A stretch of 64,000 nucleotides of DNA from Acephala macrosclerotiorum (GCA_014904845.1 MU119337.1:1-64000); one strand, 5' to 3'. Shown: positions 37,837 to 50,014, counted from the first letter of the stretch. The notes: generated by a model not told the origin, from the sequence alone. Program-made: numbers and translations.

Positions 37837-40044
37837 TAACCGAATTCCCGTGCCAAAGCACATCCCTGTCAAAAGCACATCCCACTAAAATATCACTCCC
37901 CAACTTTAAAATTTTATTATAAATCAACCACTCGTTATTTTGACTTGAAATTGAAAAGACAGCTTGATATTTGATCAGTCTAAATAGTTATAAACTTTAT
38001 TTTGTATTCCTAAAGCGTTGTAGTAGTCTTATAGGCCGTCCTCCCCTCCCAAGCTGCACTACCTCTAAATCAAGTGCCGACACTTTTAGTGTAACCATCA
38101 AGTTCTTAAAAGTTTTGTCTTGCTTCTTTTGAGAACTGGCAGATGGCGTATTAATCTCAAGAGCCTCTAAAACAAGTTCTTTAGAGAGCTTCGTTATAGA
38201 TTTCGACTTGGCAGATGGAGCAGGAGTCTTTCCTAAAATGAAAGCCGACGCCGCCTTCAAATCCTTTTGCAATTGAGTAGCAGCTTGACGTGCTTCCTTC
38301 TCTTCCTTCTTTTTCTCTTTTCTAACTTTATTAGCTTTTCTCACAGTTTTTCTCTCTTGCTTTACCGCCTCCTTTTCTACTGTCAACCGATCCAACTCAT
38401 CATGATATTCCACAGCTTTAACCACTTTAAGTGGCGAGTAAACTTCAGTGCTTTCGATCTCTTCACCTGCCAAATTCAATCTCTTGCCTCTTTGGCGTTT
38501 CTTCTGTTTCAAAATGATAGTTGCTCTTAAGCCGCTAGTCTCTTTTTGAGTAATAGAAAGCTTAGTAGTCTTCTTTTCAAGAGCATCGAGAAGTTCATCG
38601 ACTTTCTGTAGCTTCTTTTCTGAAGAGGCCTTATCGAAACCTCTTTTCATGCAATGAATGTCTATACCGTTTTGAGGACTAAAAAGCACTTCAAGGTCCT
38701 TCTCTTCGATCTGCTTCGATTAAATAAGCTTAAAAACCACGGCATTACTATTTATAGGCCAAATACTAGGCTTCGCGAATGCATACTGAATGTTTTTCTC
38801 TGTAAAAGACTTTTTTCAAGCAATCTTAAACAGAGAGTAAAAGAAACGCTTAGACATTGAAGTCATTCCTATTGATTGGTTCATCAAATTGTCGAGCTCC
38901 ACAGAATAAGCAGTCGAGAGAGGCTGAAATAAGCCTACATTTAAAGGTTGCAATCGATGAATTGTATAAAGAGAAAAAATCATAATAATGATTTTATGCT
39001 AGTCTGTCTACTTAACGAAAGCCATATTAACATGTGAAAAGTAGCCATTTACAATAAGCAGTCGTCTTACTTTAGAACTAGATGGCTTAGTGAATCGTTC
39101 GAACACTTTCTGGAGCCAGAGTAGTCCAATTGCATTATTACTCTATTCATTCTTCGAAGAATCAAAGAATATTCCATCTTCTGGCCGTACATCTCTCACT
39201 CAAGTATCTTGTAAATCGCCGTTGGTGCCGCGGTAAATGAGAAGTGGAAGTATAGCTCGACCAATGGCAGAAACGCATGCTAGCAGAGAAATAAACTCTC
39301 TGTTTCTATCTTGCTTATTCTTCGTCACTCTGCTCGATTTATATGTTTCCAACGATATAATCCTTTTCATTGTACGTGCTATACCAATAAGAAAGCCTTT
39401 CTCGTCGAAATTATAGATATTATCGGCCGTAATGTGGTATTTTTCGATGACTTGAGCGAGCTAGACATCTCGAACCAATTAATTAAATTCTTAATAAGTA
39501 AGAAAACAATAGTATTCAAAACACATTACTAGCGTAAAAAACAAGATAAATATAGGCACACGCTTTGCAGATACACGCAGATTGTTCAAGTTACGCAAGT
39601 ACGCACTTTTTAGTTTGAGCTTATGCCTCTTGCAAAATTCGGCCGGCCAGTTTTTCTTCACTTCTTTTCCCCTGATCTCCTCCGCTAAGTTCTTGACAAT
39701 TTGACTGGTGGAAGGCATTCCTCGGTTGGTTAGCTCATTGATTCGAGCAATGAGCAGCTCTTCTTCGGTATTGGTGAGGCATTAGTGGTAGAAGGCGTTG
39801 GCCTCCCGGCGAGTCCTAGTGAGGCCATTCAAGCGCCGCTGGACAGCTGTAGAGTGCACTCCTTTTGCATGTGCTGCAGCAGTAGATGAAGCATAATCTC
39901 CTCTTCGAAACGCATCTACTGCGGCTGTAATAAGTGCTGATTTGTCTGCTCTAGCCATTGTTTAATGATCATGGTGGGGTATTTTGATGGTTTTTTTGGT
40001 GTGTGCTTTTGGCAGGGATGTGCTTTGGCACGGGAATTCGGTTA
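37837..40044 (-). mobile_element. Fot1/Pogo-type DNA transposon, degenerate
   Basis: Terminal inverted repeats of about 45 bp: left arm 37837-37882 begins TAACCGAATTCCCGTGCC, and the right arm 39999-40044 is its near-exact reverse complement; TA lies at both ends, the usual Tc1/Pogo target. Inside, on the minus strand, are an N-terminal helix-turn-helix (ATG near 39953; MARADKSALITAAVDAFRRG), a CENP-B-type segment (NLAEEIRGKEVKKNWPAEFC), DDE-region remnants and a Lys-rich C-terminal part (open 38689-37997). Many stops interrupt it. The first (near 39785) turns an expected Gln into TAA, a C-to-T change. The element is about 2.2 kb, near full length, but cannot make transposase. Confidence 0.85.
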
Positions 40045-40324
40045 GGTGCCCGTGTGAGGTGAGCATAACTGCCAACTCAACTAAAGGTGTCAGCCATATC
40101 TCACATTCCTCCAGGAGTCGATCGACAGGTGCTTCCACCATGCGAACCTCAGATCAATATCCTATATGCCTTTCTCAAGATCAGCACCGAGATGTAGATC
40201 TCCATGACCTGCACGAGAGACTTGTGATGGCCTCGCCACGTATTTTTTCTGGACAGGGAGATATTGAGATGTGGAGACGATCAGAGAATAATGAAGGAAT
40301 GGACACTCCAAACTCTCGACTCCC

Positions 40325-41969
40325 ATGGCTAATGCATCTCACAGAAACCCCAGCTCAGTCGATATTCGACCCGGTGAGTCCCATCCATGGACAAATGAAC
40401 CACTTCATCAAATACTAATAGGGCATAGGACTCAGTTGAATGTACTAGGCGAGACGTTATTTAGTAAGGAGAATCTAGCTGAGATACTAGATGCTAATAT
40501 TTTCCGTTAGTTTTATTCATCAGGCCACCTCGTGGTCCCCGCTTCAAACCTCTGCGGATAACCTCAAACGGCTTTTGGCCGCTCATACTGTTTTCCCTGC
40601 CTTTCTCGATGCGCTCTTCTCGTTCGGTGCGAAGGTGACAGGAGATGATGACCCCTACTTCAATCTCTGTTACCAATGTGAAAGCGACACAAGTTTTGGC
40701 AAGCAGTCCTTATGTATGGGGGATCATCTGCTAATCCGGGTAGAAATATGCTATATATTGCGTACTTACGAGAAGCACAACAGACCGACGTTGAAAAATG
40801 CCTGGAGCCTCCGTCAGATGAGCGTATACCATAAGTATCATCGCGCAACTGCGACTTCAGTGTGGATATTCATCCAACCGTTCAAGAGATGCAAGCAGGC
40901 TCTTTGGAGAGAGTTTCCTCGAGCTCGAAGTTTTGCACAGAACATTCATCTGCATTCGCTTCTGATCGGTCTAACACTTCATGACTGGAGATGGTACCTT
41001 GATAGTAGGCGTCAATTCATCAATCAATTTGTTAGCGTTACTTTCAATTTTCATAGCATATGTAAAATTTTATCCACTGACACTAAATAGACAGAGAAAG
41101 CCAGCCACTCTTCACTTTGTCCCAAACCGCATGATTACAACACTGGCTTTAACGATGTCCAAAGTCTCCAATCAGCAAAAGACTCCCTCTTACTAGCTCG
41201 AAACATTTTACAATCGGTCTTGCAAATTATTCTCATGATTCAGAAACAACCGACTGCCACTTATTTCAATTCAATACCAGAACCAGGAACAGTATCCACA
41301 AATCCACCTCCACAAAATACTCTAAGCATTGGGACTGATCAACAACTTATTCCCAAGATACAAGGCTATCTCAGAACAGCAGAAACTCTACAAAAAGTAG
41401 CAGCAGGTACTTCAGAACTAGTCAGTCAATACATACCAAAAAAAACCCCCCCAAATAGAGGAAGACCCAATTAAATGACTGATTTCAGCTTTCCAAATTG
41501 CTAGAATACAGAAATGCAGACATATCGAGCGATCTAACGCAAACCCTCACCACACTCAGCGCACAAGGCAATGCGCAAACGGGACATCTGAGGAGTTTGG
41601 CCGAAGAGTCAAGGGCGGATTCAAGGTCTATGTCTGTTTTGACTGTCATTGGTACTATACATATTCCTGCGAATCTTATTGCCGTAAGTCACTCGCTCAT
41701 CCATTGCTGTTTGATCTCTATTGTTTCGAAGACGCTAATTTTGGATTTCCGGGTGGGTGGGATAGTCAATTTTCTCATCCGGTCTCGTGCAGTTTCCCAA
41801 TAGAGCAGATGCGGCGGATATTAGACTCTTATCAGTGCAGACGTCTATGTGGGTATATGTTGCCTCGAGCTTGATGCTTTCGGGGATCACGATTTTGGGA
41901 GCTTATCTTTGGATGCGCCACTCGAGTCGCTTTGGGAGGGCGGGGCGTATGTTATCTACTCGTGGATGA
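40325..41969 (+). pseudogene. Fungal CorA-like membrane protein 1, one frameshift
   Basis: Exons 40325-40373, 40422-about 40508, about 40509-41030, 41091-41420, 41489-41683 and 41793-41969. Introns have good sites (GTGAGT...TACTAATAG; GTCAGT...TTTCAG; GTAAGT...GTGCAG). Family pattern: HQATSWSPLQTSADNLKRLL, VEICYILRTYEKHNRPTL, HDYNTGFNDVQSLQSAKDSL, a long helix, then SRSMSVLTVIGTIHIPANLI and a last membrane helix (MWVYVASSLMLSGITILGAY). This is the layout of the fungal CorA-like (Mg2+ transporter-like) group. It lacks a GMN motif at the first membrane helix. Between ILDANIFR and SFIHQATSW near 40508 the frame shifts by one base with no clean intron. The true N-terminus may lie further upstream. 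Confidence 0.65.
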
Positions 41970-42336
41970 TAGGGTCGATTTGTATGGGGATATAGAGATT
42001 GTATTTGAGGATTGGAGAAATTTCGAGGAAATTCTGAATGAGATGCAGGCCTCATGACTCGAAATCAACGTGAATAATGGTAGATAAGATTCCAGCTAAT
42101 TTTGACAGAACGGCTCCAGAAGTTACAACTACAAAACCGTCCCAGGTCGAAGTTAATCACCAGAAAGATAATGGCAGTGTAGCCAAGTCTTGAGCCGCGA
42201 GCAAGAGTCGGCGATCACGAGATGGCACTTGCCAATCTCTATCGACAGTTAAGCCATTATGATTTGGAAATTGTGTGATTGCCTAACTATGCTTCAAGGA
42301 CGGTCAGAACGTTTTTGTTTTCATTTCATATCGTTC
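41970..42336. other. Intergenic between convergent genes
   Basis: 3' flanks of the CorA-like gene (plus) and fumarylacetoacetase (minus). No further feature seen. Confidence 0.4.
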
Positions 42337-43697
42337 CTAATCGTAGTTTATCGCACTCTCAATAGTGCCAGTGCACTCTCCAAATCCGACCAAAGCTCCG
42401 TCTTCTCCACCACATGTTCCTCGAATGGTAATCGTGTCGCCATCCTTCAAGAATTTCCTCACATCCATACCAGCGAGCTGAATCTCTCTCTTTCCTTGCT
42501 GGTTCATCTCGATCATACTTCCGAGGTCATCTCGCTCTTCTCTCGTTCCAGAAATGGTACCACTCCCAAACAAATCTCCAACTCCCAGATTACACCCACC
42601 AACCGTATGATGCGCCACCATCTGCGGAAACGACCAAAGAAGATTCTTCCCACTAACCCTCGAAATAGTCGTCGTCCCGCCATCTGGCGTCGTCAAATCA
42701 ACCTCCAGCTGAATATCATAAACCGTATCATTTCTCTCCTCTCTCAAATACTTCGGCGGCTCAATCTCACTCTTCAACTTCTCCGCCCTAAACGGCTCCA
42801 ACGCATCAACCAACACAACCCACGCACTAACCGTCGTCCCAAAATTCTTCGCCGTAAACGGTCCCAGTGGCACATATTCAAATTTCTGTATATCCCTCGC
42901 AGACCAATCGTTCATCAATACATATCCGAAGATATGATTTGCTGCGTTCTTGATCTTGATCGGTTCACCGAGGGTATTGGGCTTGCAGATGAAGGCTGCG
43001 AGCTCGAGTTCGATGTCGAGGAAACGGCAGGGAGCGAATGTTGGTTCGGTGGGCTTGGTGGGGTCGAGGAGGATTTGGCCGTTGGGACGGCGGATTCGAG
43101 TTCCGGACACGACGACGGAGGAGGCGCGGCCGTGGTATGCGACTGCGAGGTGGTTGTAGTTGGGTTGGAGAGCGTTCTTGGGGTCGCGGAACATCGAGCT
43201 GTGGTACTTCTGTCAGCAAATCCGTGTCGGAATGGCAGAGGCGAGGAGTTTTACCCAAGATTGACAGCATGGTTTCTGCCAGCAAAGAAATCGGTATAGT
43301 CCCCAATCTTCATTGGCAGATGATTTTTGAATTCGCCTTTGGGCAACAGTGCCGCCTTCTGGAGCTCTTCATTGTCCTTCAATATCTCAGGGTATGATGT
43401 TGACTCGGAGAGGATGTCTTGAAGATACTCTCGGACTTCTCGGTGTACTGGTCGTCCAAGAGCAGCAAAATCGTTCAATGTTGATTGTTCGAAGACGGAG
43501 AGATGGTCTGCTATGCCGGGCAGCTTCGAGAAGCCATTCCCTTTCGAGAATGCCAGTAGATCAAGTGCATGATCGCCAATTGCAACAGCAGGACGCCTCT
43601 GAGTCTGCGAGTTCCTGGACGTGATTATGCCAAAGGGTATGTTAGCAAGAGAGAAGTCGCTCTTCGGAGGGACAGCGACCCAGGACTTGGACACCAT
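42337..43697 (-). CDS. fahA: Fumarylacetoacetase
   Basis: Two exons, 43697-43255 and 43198-42337, 434 aa, with a 56-bp intron (GTAAAA donor, TACCACAG acceptor). It hydrolyses fumarylacetoacetate to fumarate and acetoacetate, the last step of tyrosine, phenylalanine and phenylacetate (homogentisate) breakdown. Signatures of the family: DYTDFFAGRNHA (metal Asp and catalytic His), YHGRASSVVVSGTRIRRPNG, FLDIELELAAF (two metal Glu), NDWSARDIQKFEYVPLGPF (metal Asp), and a C-terminal GECTGTI. Length is normal. The frame is open for 120 codons upstream of the chosen ATG, but that sequence looks like leader DNA; the enzyme is normally cytosolic. It shares a promoter with the CYP504 gene. Confidence 0.95.
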
Positions 43698-44447
43698 TAT
43701 GTTTGAAGAATGGAGAAAGCGTGCAGCAGCTGGAAGACGTATGGCTGTTTGATATGTGTTTCTCAACCGCGGAGTCGAAGGGTACTTGGCGGATCCCAAG
43801 TCGGAAGCGGCAAGCTGCGGTATTGTACGGAGGGTGCTCGAGGAATTGGCGGAACGGAGGTGTGCAGTCCTCGAATTGTCTTGATTGCGGCCCCCTCGAA
43901 AGACCGTTTTGTACAGCCTCGAATGATCGAAGGAAGAGCTATAGGTCGAAGTTTTGGTGTTGACAATAGCATCTATGTAGAGTCGTTCAGTCGTGAAAGT
44001 TGAAGCTATCACGACGTGGGATGGAGCCGTTGCGGGGCATGCGGCCGAATTCCGCACTTCGACGCACCCCTGTCACCGCTCTTCTTGCCGACCTTTTCCC
44101 GGTCATCCTTCCTCCTTTTTTCCACATCCACCTCCACACTGCATGATCACCAAATGCCAAGTTCTTCAACTACCCCACGGGGTATGATTAGTTGCTGCGG
44201 AATGTCCTCCGCCATTCTGTCAAAGCTGGTATCATTCCGCCAATTAGGATATCTCTATTCTTACAATGCATTCGACTATGAGGGTAACTTTCAACCGCAC
44301 ACGAAGAGGGGCAAACGGCGAAGTCGTGACAACAAACTGACCTCAGCTTAGTCCGCTGTGGGTTCGACTACTTTTGAACCATATATCAAGCTTTCTTTCC
44401 TTTCCCTCCTCTACAGCATCCGCCGATACCCGCCATTTACCTCCAGC
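43698..44447. promoter_or_regulatory. Shared promoter of the fahA/phacA-like divergent pair
   Basis: 750 bp separates the start codons of two divergent genes of one pathway, so a common control region is likely. CT-rich stretches (about 44080-44125) precede the P450 start. No specific operator could be assigned by eye. Confidence 0.5.
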
Positions 44448-46147
44448 ATGTCGATTCAAACTACCGGCGTCGCGGTAATCGCGATCATATACTTCTTGAT
44501 CAGATATCTCAACAGAACAGACACGCCGAAGATCAAGAATCTTCCTGAAATACCCGGCTACCCATTGTTTGGCAGCTTGCTGCAGTTTGGTGCCAGTCAT
44601 GCAAAGGTGGCAGGAGAGCTAGCGAAGAAATATGGTCCTGTGTTCCAAGTGCGGTTGGGAAACAGAGTCAGTATTCCATCCAGCTTTGCCTTTCTCAGCT
44701 GACAAGTCCAGCGTATTGTTTTTGCAAACACATTCGATTCAGTTAGACATCTGTGGATCACCAACCAATCTGCCTTGATCTCACGTCCAACCCTACATAC
44801 ATTCCACACCGTGGTTTCAAGTTCGCAAGGATTCACAATTGGGACTTCGCCGTGGGACGAGTCTTGCAAGCAGAGAAGGAAAGCAGCAGCTACTGCTCTC
44901 AATAGACCTGCTGTGCAATCATACATGCCAATCATCGACCTCGAATCCAACGTCTCGATCAAAGAACTTCTCGAAGACAGCGGCAATGGCAAAAAGGATA
45001 TCGACCCAATTGCATACTTCCAGAGGTTCGCTCTCAACACGTCTCTCACTCTCAATTACGGACACCGAATTGATGGCAGAATTGACGACGAGCTATTGAA
45101 AGAAATCTGCGATGTCGAGAGAGCGATCAGCAATTTCAGATCCACAAGCAACAACTGGCAGGATTACATCCCATTGATGAGAATGCTGCCAATTGCAAAA
45201 GCGAGTGATGATGCAGTAGAATGGAGAGAGCGAAGAGATGAATACATGACCTTCCTTCTCGACAGGTTAAAGAAGCAGATTGCAGAGGGTACGGACAAGC
45301 CTTGCATTACAGGCAATATCTTGAAGGATCCCGAAGCAAAGTTGAATGAGAGTGAGTTTCTTCCAGACCTGGCTGAACCGTGCTAACAAGCCGCAGACGA
45401 AATAAAATCCATCTGTTTGACTATGGTCTCCGCTGGCCTCGACACTGTCCCCGGAAACCTCATCATGGGCCTCGCTTACCTCTCCTCGGCCCACGGCCAA
45501 GAAATCCAAAAACGCGCCTACGAAGAAATCATGAAAGTATACCCCAACGGCGATGCATGGGAGCGCTGTCTCGTGGAAGAGAAGGTTCCTTACGTGACTG
45601 CTTTTGTGCGCGAAGTTCTGCGATTCTTCACTGTTATTCCGATTTGTTTGCCGAGGACGAGTATCAAGGATATTAAGTATGAGGAGGCTACTATTCCTGC
45701 TGGGACTACGTTTTATATGAACGCGTGGGCAGCTGATTTCGACCCCGTGCACTTCAAAGAGCCGAATGTGTTCTCCATTGAGAGATATCTTGACAACCTG
45801 GAAGGCACAGGTGGAACACCCCACTACGCGTACGGAGCAGGATCACGAAGTAGGTCCACTTCCCTCCCATCTTTCCTCGTAAGCTAACATCCACCTCAGT
45901 GTGCGCAGGCTCCCACCTCGCAAACCGAGAGCTCTACACGGCATTCATCCGCATCATTACAGCATTCCACATCGACCCACCAAAAGATCCGAAAGATAGA
46001 CCGATATTGGATGCGTTGGAGTGTAATGCGATACCGACTAGTTTGACGACTGATCCGAAGCCGTTTAAGTGTGGATTTAGGGCTAGGGATTTGGGGTTGC
46101 TAAAGGAGTGGATGAGGGAGAGTGAGGAGAGGACTGTTGATATTTGA
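44448..46147 (+). CDS. phacA: Phenylacetate 2-hydroxylase, CYP504-type P450
   Basis: Four exons: 44448-44666, 44712-45351, 45397-45849 and 45900-46147, 519 aa; introns GTCAGT...GTCCAG, GTGAGT...CCGCAG, GTAGGT...CCTCAG. An N-terminal membrane anchor (VAVIAIIYFLIRY) is followed by a proline-rich hinge. P450 marks: I-helix MVSAGLDTVPGNLI, EVLR (ExxR), FSIERY, and heme loop GAGSRMCAGSHLANRE with Cys ligand. Long blocks follow the CYP504 pattern of Aspergillus phacA (QGFTIGTSPWDESCK, KPCITGNILKDPEAKLNE). The enzyme makes 2-hydroxyphenylacetate, which goes to homogentisate and then to the fumarylacetoacetase next door. The divergent pairing supports the assignment. The start is the ATG just before the anchor; an earlier in-frame ATG at 44358 is less likely. 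Confidence 0.92.
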
Positions 46148-46388
46148 GTTGGGGAGGGGAGATGGCGGGTGGTGGGATGGCGGGGACCCCTTTGGGCTTA
46201 ATTAGGACTATCGTTCCTCTCGTTCTTACACGTGGTCAAAGATCATATATCCCGTTCCTCATGTCACATGAATCGTGACATGCAATTACTTTTTATAAAT
46301 ATGACCTTAATATTTCAATAACTCTATCTCCACCTTTGCGCTCTAGCATGCAATTACAAATAAAATGAATAGCCTGGGCGTGCGCGGC

Positions 46389-46726
46389 TTATACATCTCG
46401 CTCATAGTGTTCTTTCTCAATGGCGTCCAATACTTTTTGTCGTTGTTCCTACAAAAAAAATCAATTCTTAAGTATTACAAAGGTAAGGTAAAAAAGGTTC
46501 ATCCCTACGTTTGTCAACTTGAAGGGAACCTTGCAGAGGAATCGGCTTCGCTCGAGCTATAACGCCAGATGTCAGCTCCCCCTTCCATGTTCTCTCAACA
46601 GTTACATGAATGGATGCTCTCAGTACATACCACGACACGAACGCCGCCCTGGGGGAACAATTTGCCCAACTCCCTCTGAATAACCCGCTCGTCGGCGTAT
46701 CTGCCGCGGAAGACTTCAGTTGCCAT
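46389..46726 (-). CDS. Small alpha-beta-beta-alpha family protein, member C (67 aa)
   Basis: Three exons: 46726-46631, 46556-46509 and 46448-46389. Exon 1 ends RELGKLFPQGGVRVV, exon 2 is LERSRFLCKVPFKLTN, exon 3 is EQRQKVLDAIEKEHYERDV. Introns are phase 0: GTATGT...CTGAC...TTATAG (74 bp) and GTAGGG...TTGTAG (60 bp). Exon 2 is 16 codons, exactly as in member A, and the strand motif lines up: FLCKVPFKLT with YILTIPRILT. The encoded parts are too short to stand out as single ORFs. It is divergent from CorA-like gene 2 (start 47261) and tail-to-tail with the P450. Function unknown. Splice sites are canonical, but no transcript evidence is available. Confidence 0.6.
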
Positions 46727-47260
46727 GAGGGGCGGTCAACGAAAAGAATGGCGTCTTGTGCTTGTAAGATTTCGAGAGAAAGACGGGATGTTGTTATTTA
46801 TGAGAGTTTATACAATTCAATCTTACAAATTTATCATAATTTGGTAAGGGAAGAAGATAATAGAAAAGTGGTGTGCGCTTGGTGGGGCATGCGATGCGAT
46901 GGCAAATTCTAGTCCTGCAAAAGTTTTTCTCGCCCTCATGCTGTGCGCCAACGAGATTAAGACACACAACACAGCTGAACAATAACCACCAATGAAGAAG
47001 GTATTCAGAGTAAGGCACCATCCAAGGCACAGCCAGCAGTCGATTTTACAAGGGGGCTTCCGGCGCCCCGAAGAACCTGAGTGCCCGTCGTAATCAATTT
47101 AGGCCAACTGCATCTCTTCTTTAAGACCCTAGATGCTCAGCCACAACAGCTACATGAGCCGCATGCGCTAAACTTGGCTCGACTTCGCTCTGATTTAATG
47201 CCCTCATCCTTTCCCCATGAAATCGCGAATTCATCCAGCCGTTCATAATATCACAGGAGA
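46727..47260. promoter_or_regulatory. Region between member C and CorA-like gene 2
   Basis: Divergent intergenic space of 534 bp that must hold both promoters. Nothing specific recognised. Confidence 0.35.
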
Positions 47261-49180
47261 ATGGATTGGCCTCTTGCGAACGTAGGATTGAGCGACAGCG
47301 ACCTGGCCAGGGTTTTCCGCTATCTGCCGCAAGAAACGACCGTCATTCGGCGCTTAACCACAGATTCTGTGAGTTCCTTATGCTAGTGAAAGCTTTTTAT
47401 ATAATTTTACTCATCATGAATTAGGAACCAGTAGTATGGTCGCATGCAACTCCAGAGGACTGGGAGACATGGCTTCGGCAAGTAAGCACTGGACCCTCTT
47501 CGCGCTCAGATGTTCGGCTTACGGCTGGCCGTTCAGAGTGTTCCGTCAATACATGATGCTTCTGGTCTCGTGCTCGTGTATGGACACCTTTTCTTGATCC
47601 CAACTATCTGATATCTAACATTACCACAGCCTCGCCCGGAAACCAGGTGAAACGAAGAGTTCAGTCCAACAAGTTCTGTCGGGGGCAGCCACTTTTGGCT
47701 CGTCCCGAGCAAACAGCGGCTTCAAGAGCAGTTTCAATGAAAAAGATCGCTCGTACAGCTGGCCTAAGATGGAGAAGATTGTTGGGGGAGGCGGAAGGCC
47801 ATCAGCAGGCATACACGATATCCAGGGCGGCGGATCTCAGGATGTCCGTCAGCTGCCTTTTGAAAAAGAAACCTTCAGTCACATCTGCAAAAAGTTCTTT
47901 ATACATGCCTCAATAGCTCGTGTCATTAGCCGGGCAGATGTCCCCCTCTTTTCGAGGGCTCAAGTCAAGATGGGACCGGTGGACTCAGATGGTCTCAGCC
48001 AGCCTGCTTACGGTATCACGAGTCCGATTTCCTAGCAGTTTTCTTACGTACTTCTATTGTGCTAACCTTTTTTGCAAAAGTCTACAACTGCAGGTCAGCA
48101 AATACCTGGAAGAACGATCTCGCATTAACAGTCACCTACTTTCCTCGCAGCAGGCTGGTATTTGGTATCCTTTTTGGATGCACAGCCACTATGGAAAGAC
48201 AGGTCCTCAATCGAATTGCAGGTACCGAAGAGCATGTTTTTCATCCGCTCCTCTTGCCAGGAATTTTCGCTGAGCTGGAGCGGACAAGAATGGTGGACAT
48301 AGTCGAGGCAACGATAGATGAGATCGAAGGGGCCATCTTCGAGCTTGATACTGGCATCGGTACCAGTAACAATAAGGCATCCTCCGAATCCTCAGAGGAT
48401 GTCCATGTAGGTGGCGCAAGGTACGTGAGAAGGACTGTCTGGCTCAATACGACCTTCTTGCGGAACCGATTACAGATCTGGAAGATGCAGCTCACCAAAA
48501 TGGTCGCCCACGTCGACGAGCTTTCCGAGACGGATTTCGGCTCTTATAGCGAGCTCTTTAACGTCCGCTCAGCAGGAGACGAGCTCAAACGAGCGCAGCT
48601 GCGTGTGGCTGATGCCTCCTTGAGACAGACGGGTATGATGATCAAAGATCGACTTCGAGCGCTCATCGAAGAATTTGAGGAGAAGATCGAAGATTGCAGT
48701 ATGAGAGTGGATGGCATGACTATTGCCACGCAATGGGTAAGCTCGAGTTCCCAATTTGAACGTCCACACAAATAGAATACGTAGTTAATTTTAAAGTAGT
48801 CTCAGGCTGATACCAACGTGGATATCGCCACAGCCGCTGGACAGGATTCCAGCCAGATGCGATCTATCGCGCTGGTCACCATGGTCTTTCTCCCTGGTAC
48901 GTTCTTTGCTGTAAGGCTTCTCTTTCCTTTGTAAACATCCATCCTCTCTCGGACAAGAAACCCAACTTACGCTACCTTGCTTCAGACATTATTCTCCATG
49001 ACCTTTTTCAATTGGAATGCTTCTGGCGATGGTTCAGTTGTCGTGTCAGCATACTTGTGGATATATTTTCTCGTGACTGGCGTTTCTACCGTCGCGACTC
49101 TGTTGATATGGTGGTACTTTCTTGGTCATCGACGCGCAAGAGCACGATCTTCTAGCTCAGGGTTAAAACGATGTTGTTAA
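47261..49180 (+). CDS. Fungal CorA-like membrane protein 2
   Basis: Seven exons: 47261-47368, 47425-47481, 47537-47577, 47630-48012, 48081-48736, 48806-48910 and 48986-49180, 514 aa, all with GT-AG sites. Key stretches: SGLVLVLARKPGE, HASIARVISRADVPLFSRA, AYVYNCRSANTWKNDLALTV, a long helical arm with AELERTRMVDIVEATIDEIE and LRNRLQIWKMQLTKMVAHVD, then the C-terminal pair: SQMRSIALVTMVFLPGTFF ... SMTFFNW and YLWIYFLVTGVSTVATLL. This is the fungal CorA-like family, two membrane helices at the C-terminus. The GMN ion-selectivity motif is not conserved here, so Mg2+ transport should not be assumed. Intact, unlike the copy at 40325. Confidence 0.85.
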
Positions 49181-49921
49181 ATTGTATAATATGAATGTAA
49201 TTGATCTAATGATTTTCGAAAGAAGAGTACAGGGAGGTAGTAGCCATGTGATATACCCCTGTCCTTGGTCGGAGTACAAGAGTTGTACCGCTTTGGCGAC
49301 CGAGGACGGAAACTCGGTGTGAGGTTAGGTTTTGCTAAACATCGGGACCTATTGGCAGCTTTGTTCTCTTAGAGCTAGTGAGAGCTTCTAGGAAGAGATA
49401 AGATCTCCAGCTAGGGAGTAGAGAGTTTTACGTATAAGATAGCGTAGCTTCTAAGCATTCTGTTTGAGGTTGGTAAGCGGGAGTGCGTCGAGCAACTTGC
49501 ACGATCTTTATATCCAGTACGCCACTAGTCACTTTGTAAGTTTGCGACTCTTATGGCACTCAGTCAGATCTTCGATGCGTACTATTCAGGAAACCTCACT
49601 CATCTTGACATGTCGGGACATTTTTGAAGCTAGAAAAAACGACATAAAGTATTAGGGGAGGACTGTACTTATTTTACCAAGCGGTGGATGTGCGCGATAA
49701 CACATGATCAGTCCCCCTTTTGCCAAGAACGTTGGCGTACCGTTTGTAGCTATACCCTAACTGCATATTCGAATACTTCAATGTATTAGAGATAAACATA
49801 TACTTTATCCTATTTCATTCCATCATATCAACGAAAAGCTCTTAGCTTCAAGAAAACCTCACTTATCAGGAATTACAAGCGCCCCAAATTAAACTAGGTA
49901 CATTAAACAGCCTAAGCTATC

Positions 49922-49996
<75 letters not shown>

Positions 49997-50014
49997 CCAA
50001 TGGAATCAGAAACC
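49181..50014. other. Intergenic with poly-A tract
   Basis: 3' side of both flanking genes. It includes a 70-base A run (49924-49993). 49200-49330 has a GC-balanced stretch with short inverted motifs (GGTCGGAGTACAAGAGTTGTACCG). No supported gene; a retroposed non-coding element ending in poly-A is possible. Confidence 0.4.
49924..49993. repeat. (A)70 homopolymer
   Basis: Seventy uninterrupted A between AAGCTATCCT and GGCCCAATGG. The true length is uncertain, since homopolymers are hard to sequence. Orientation (A on plus strand) would suit a plus-strand retroposon tail. Confidence 0.9.

Noticed and set aside
42259..43299. 346-codon plus-strand ORF
   Set aside because: It lies antisense to fumarylacetoacetase, is very rich in Arg/Leu/Gly runs, and has no domain; the minus-strand reading matches every family motif.
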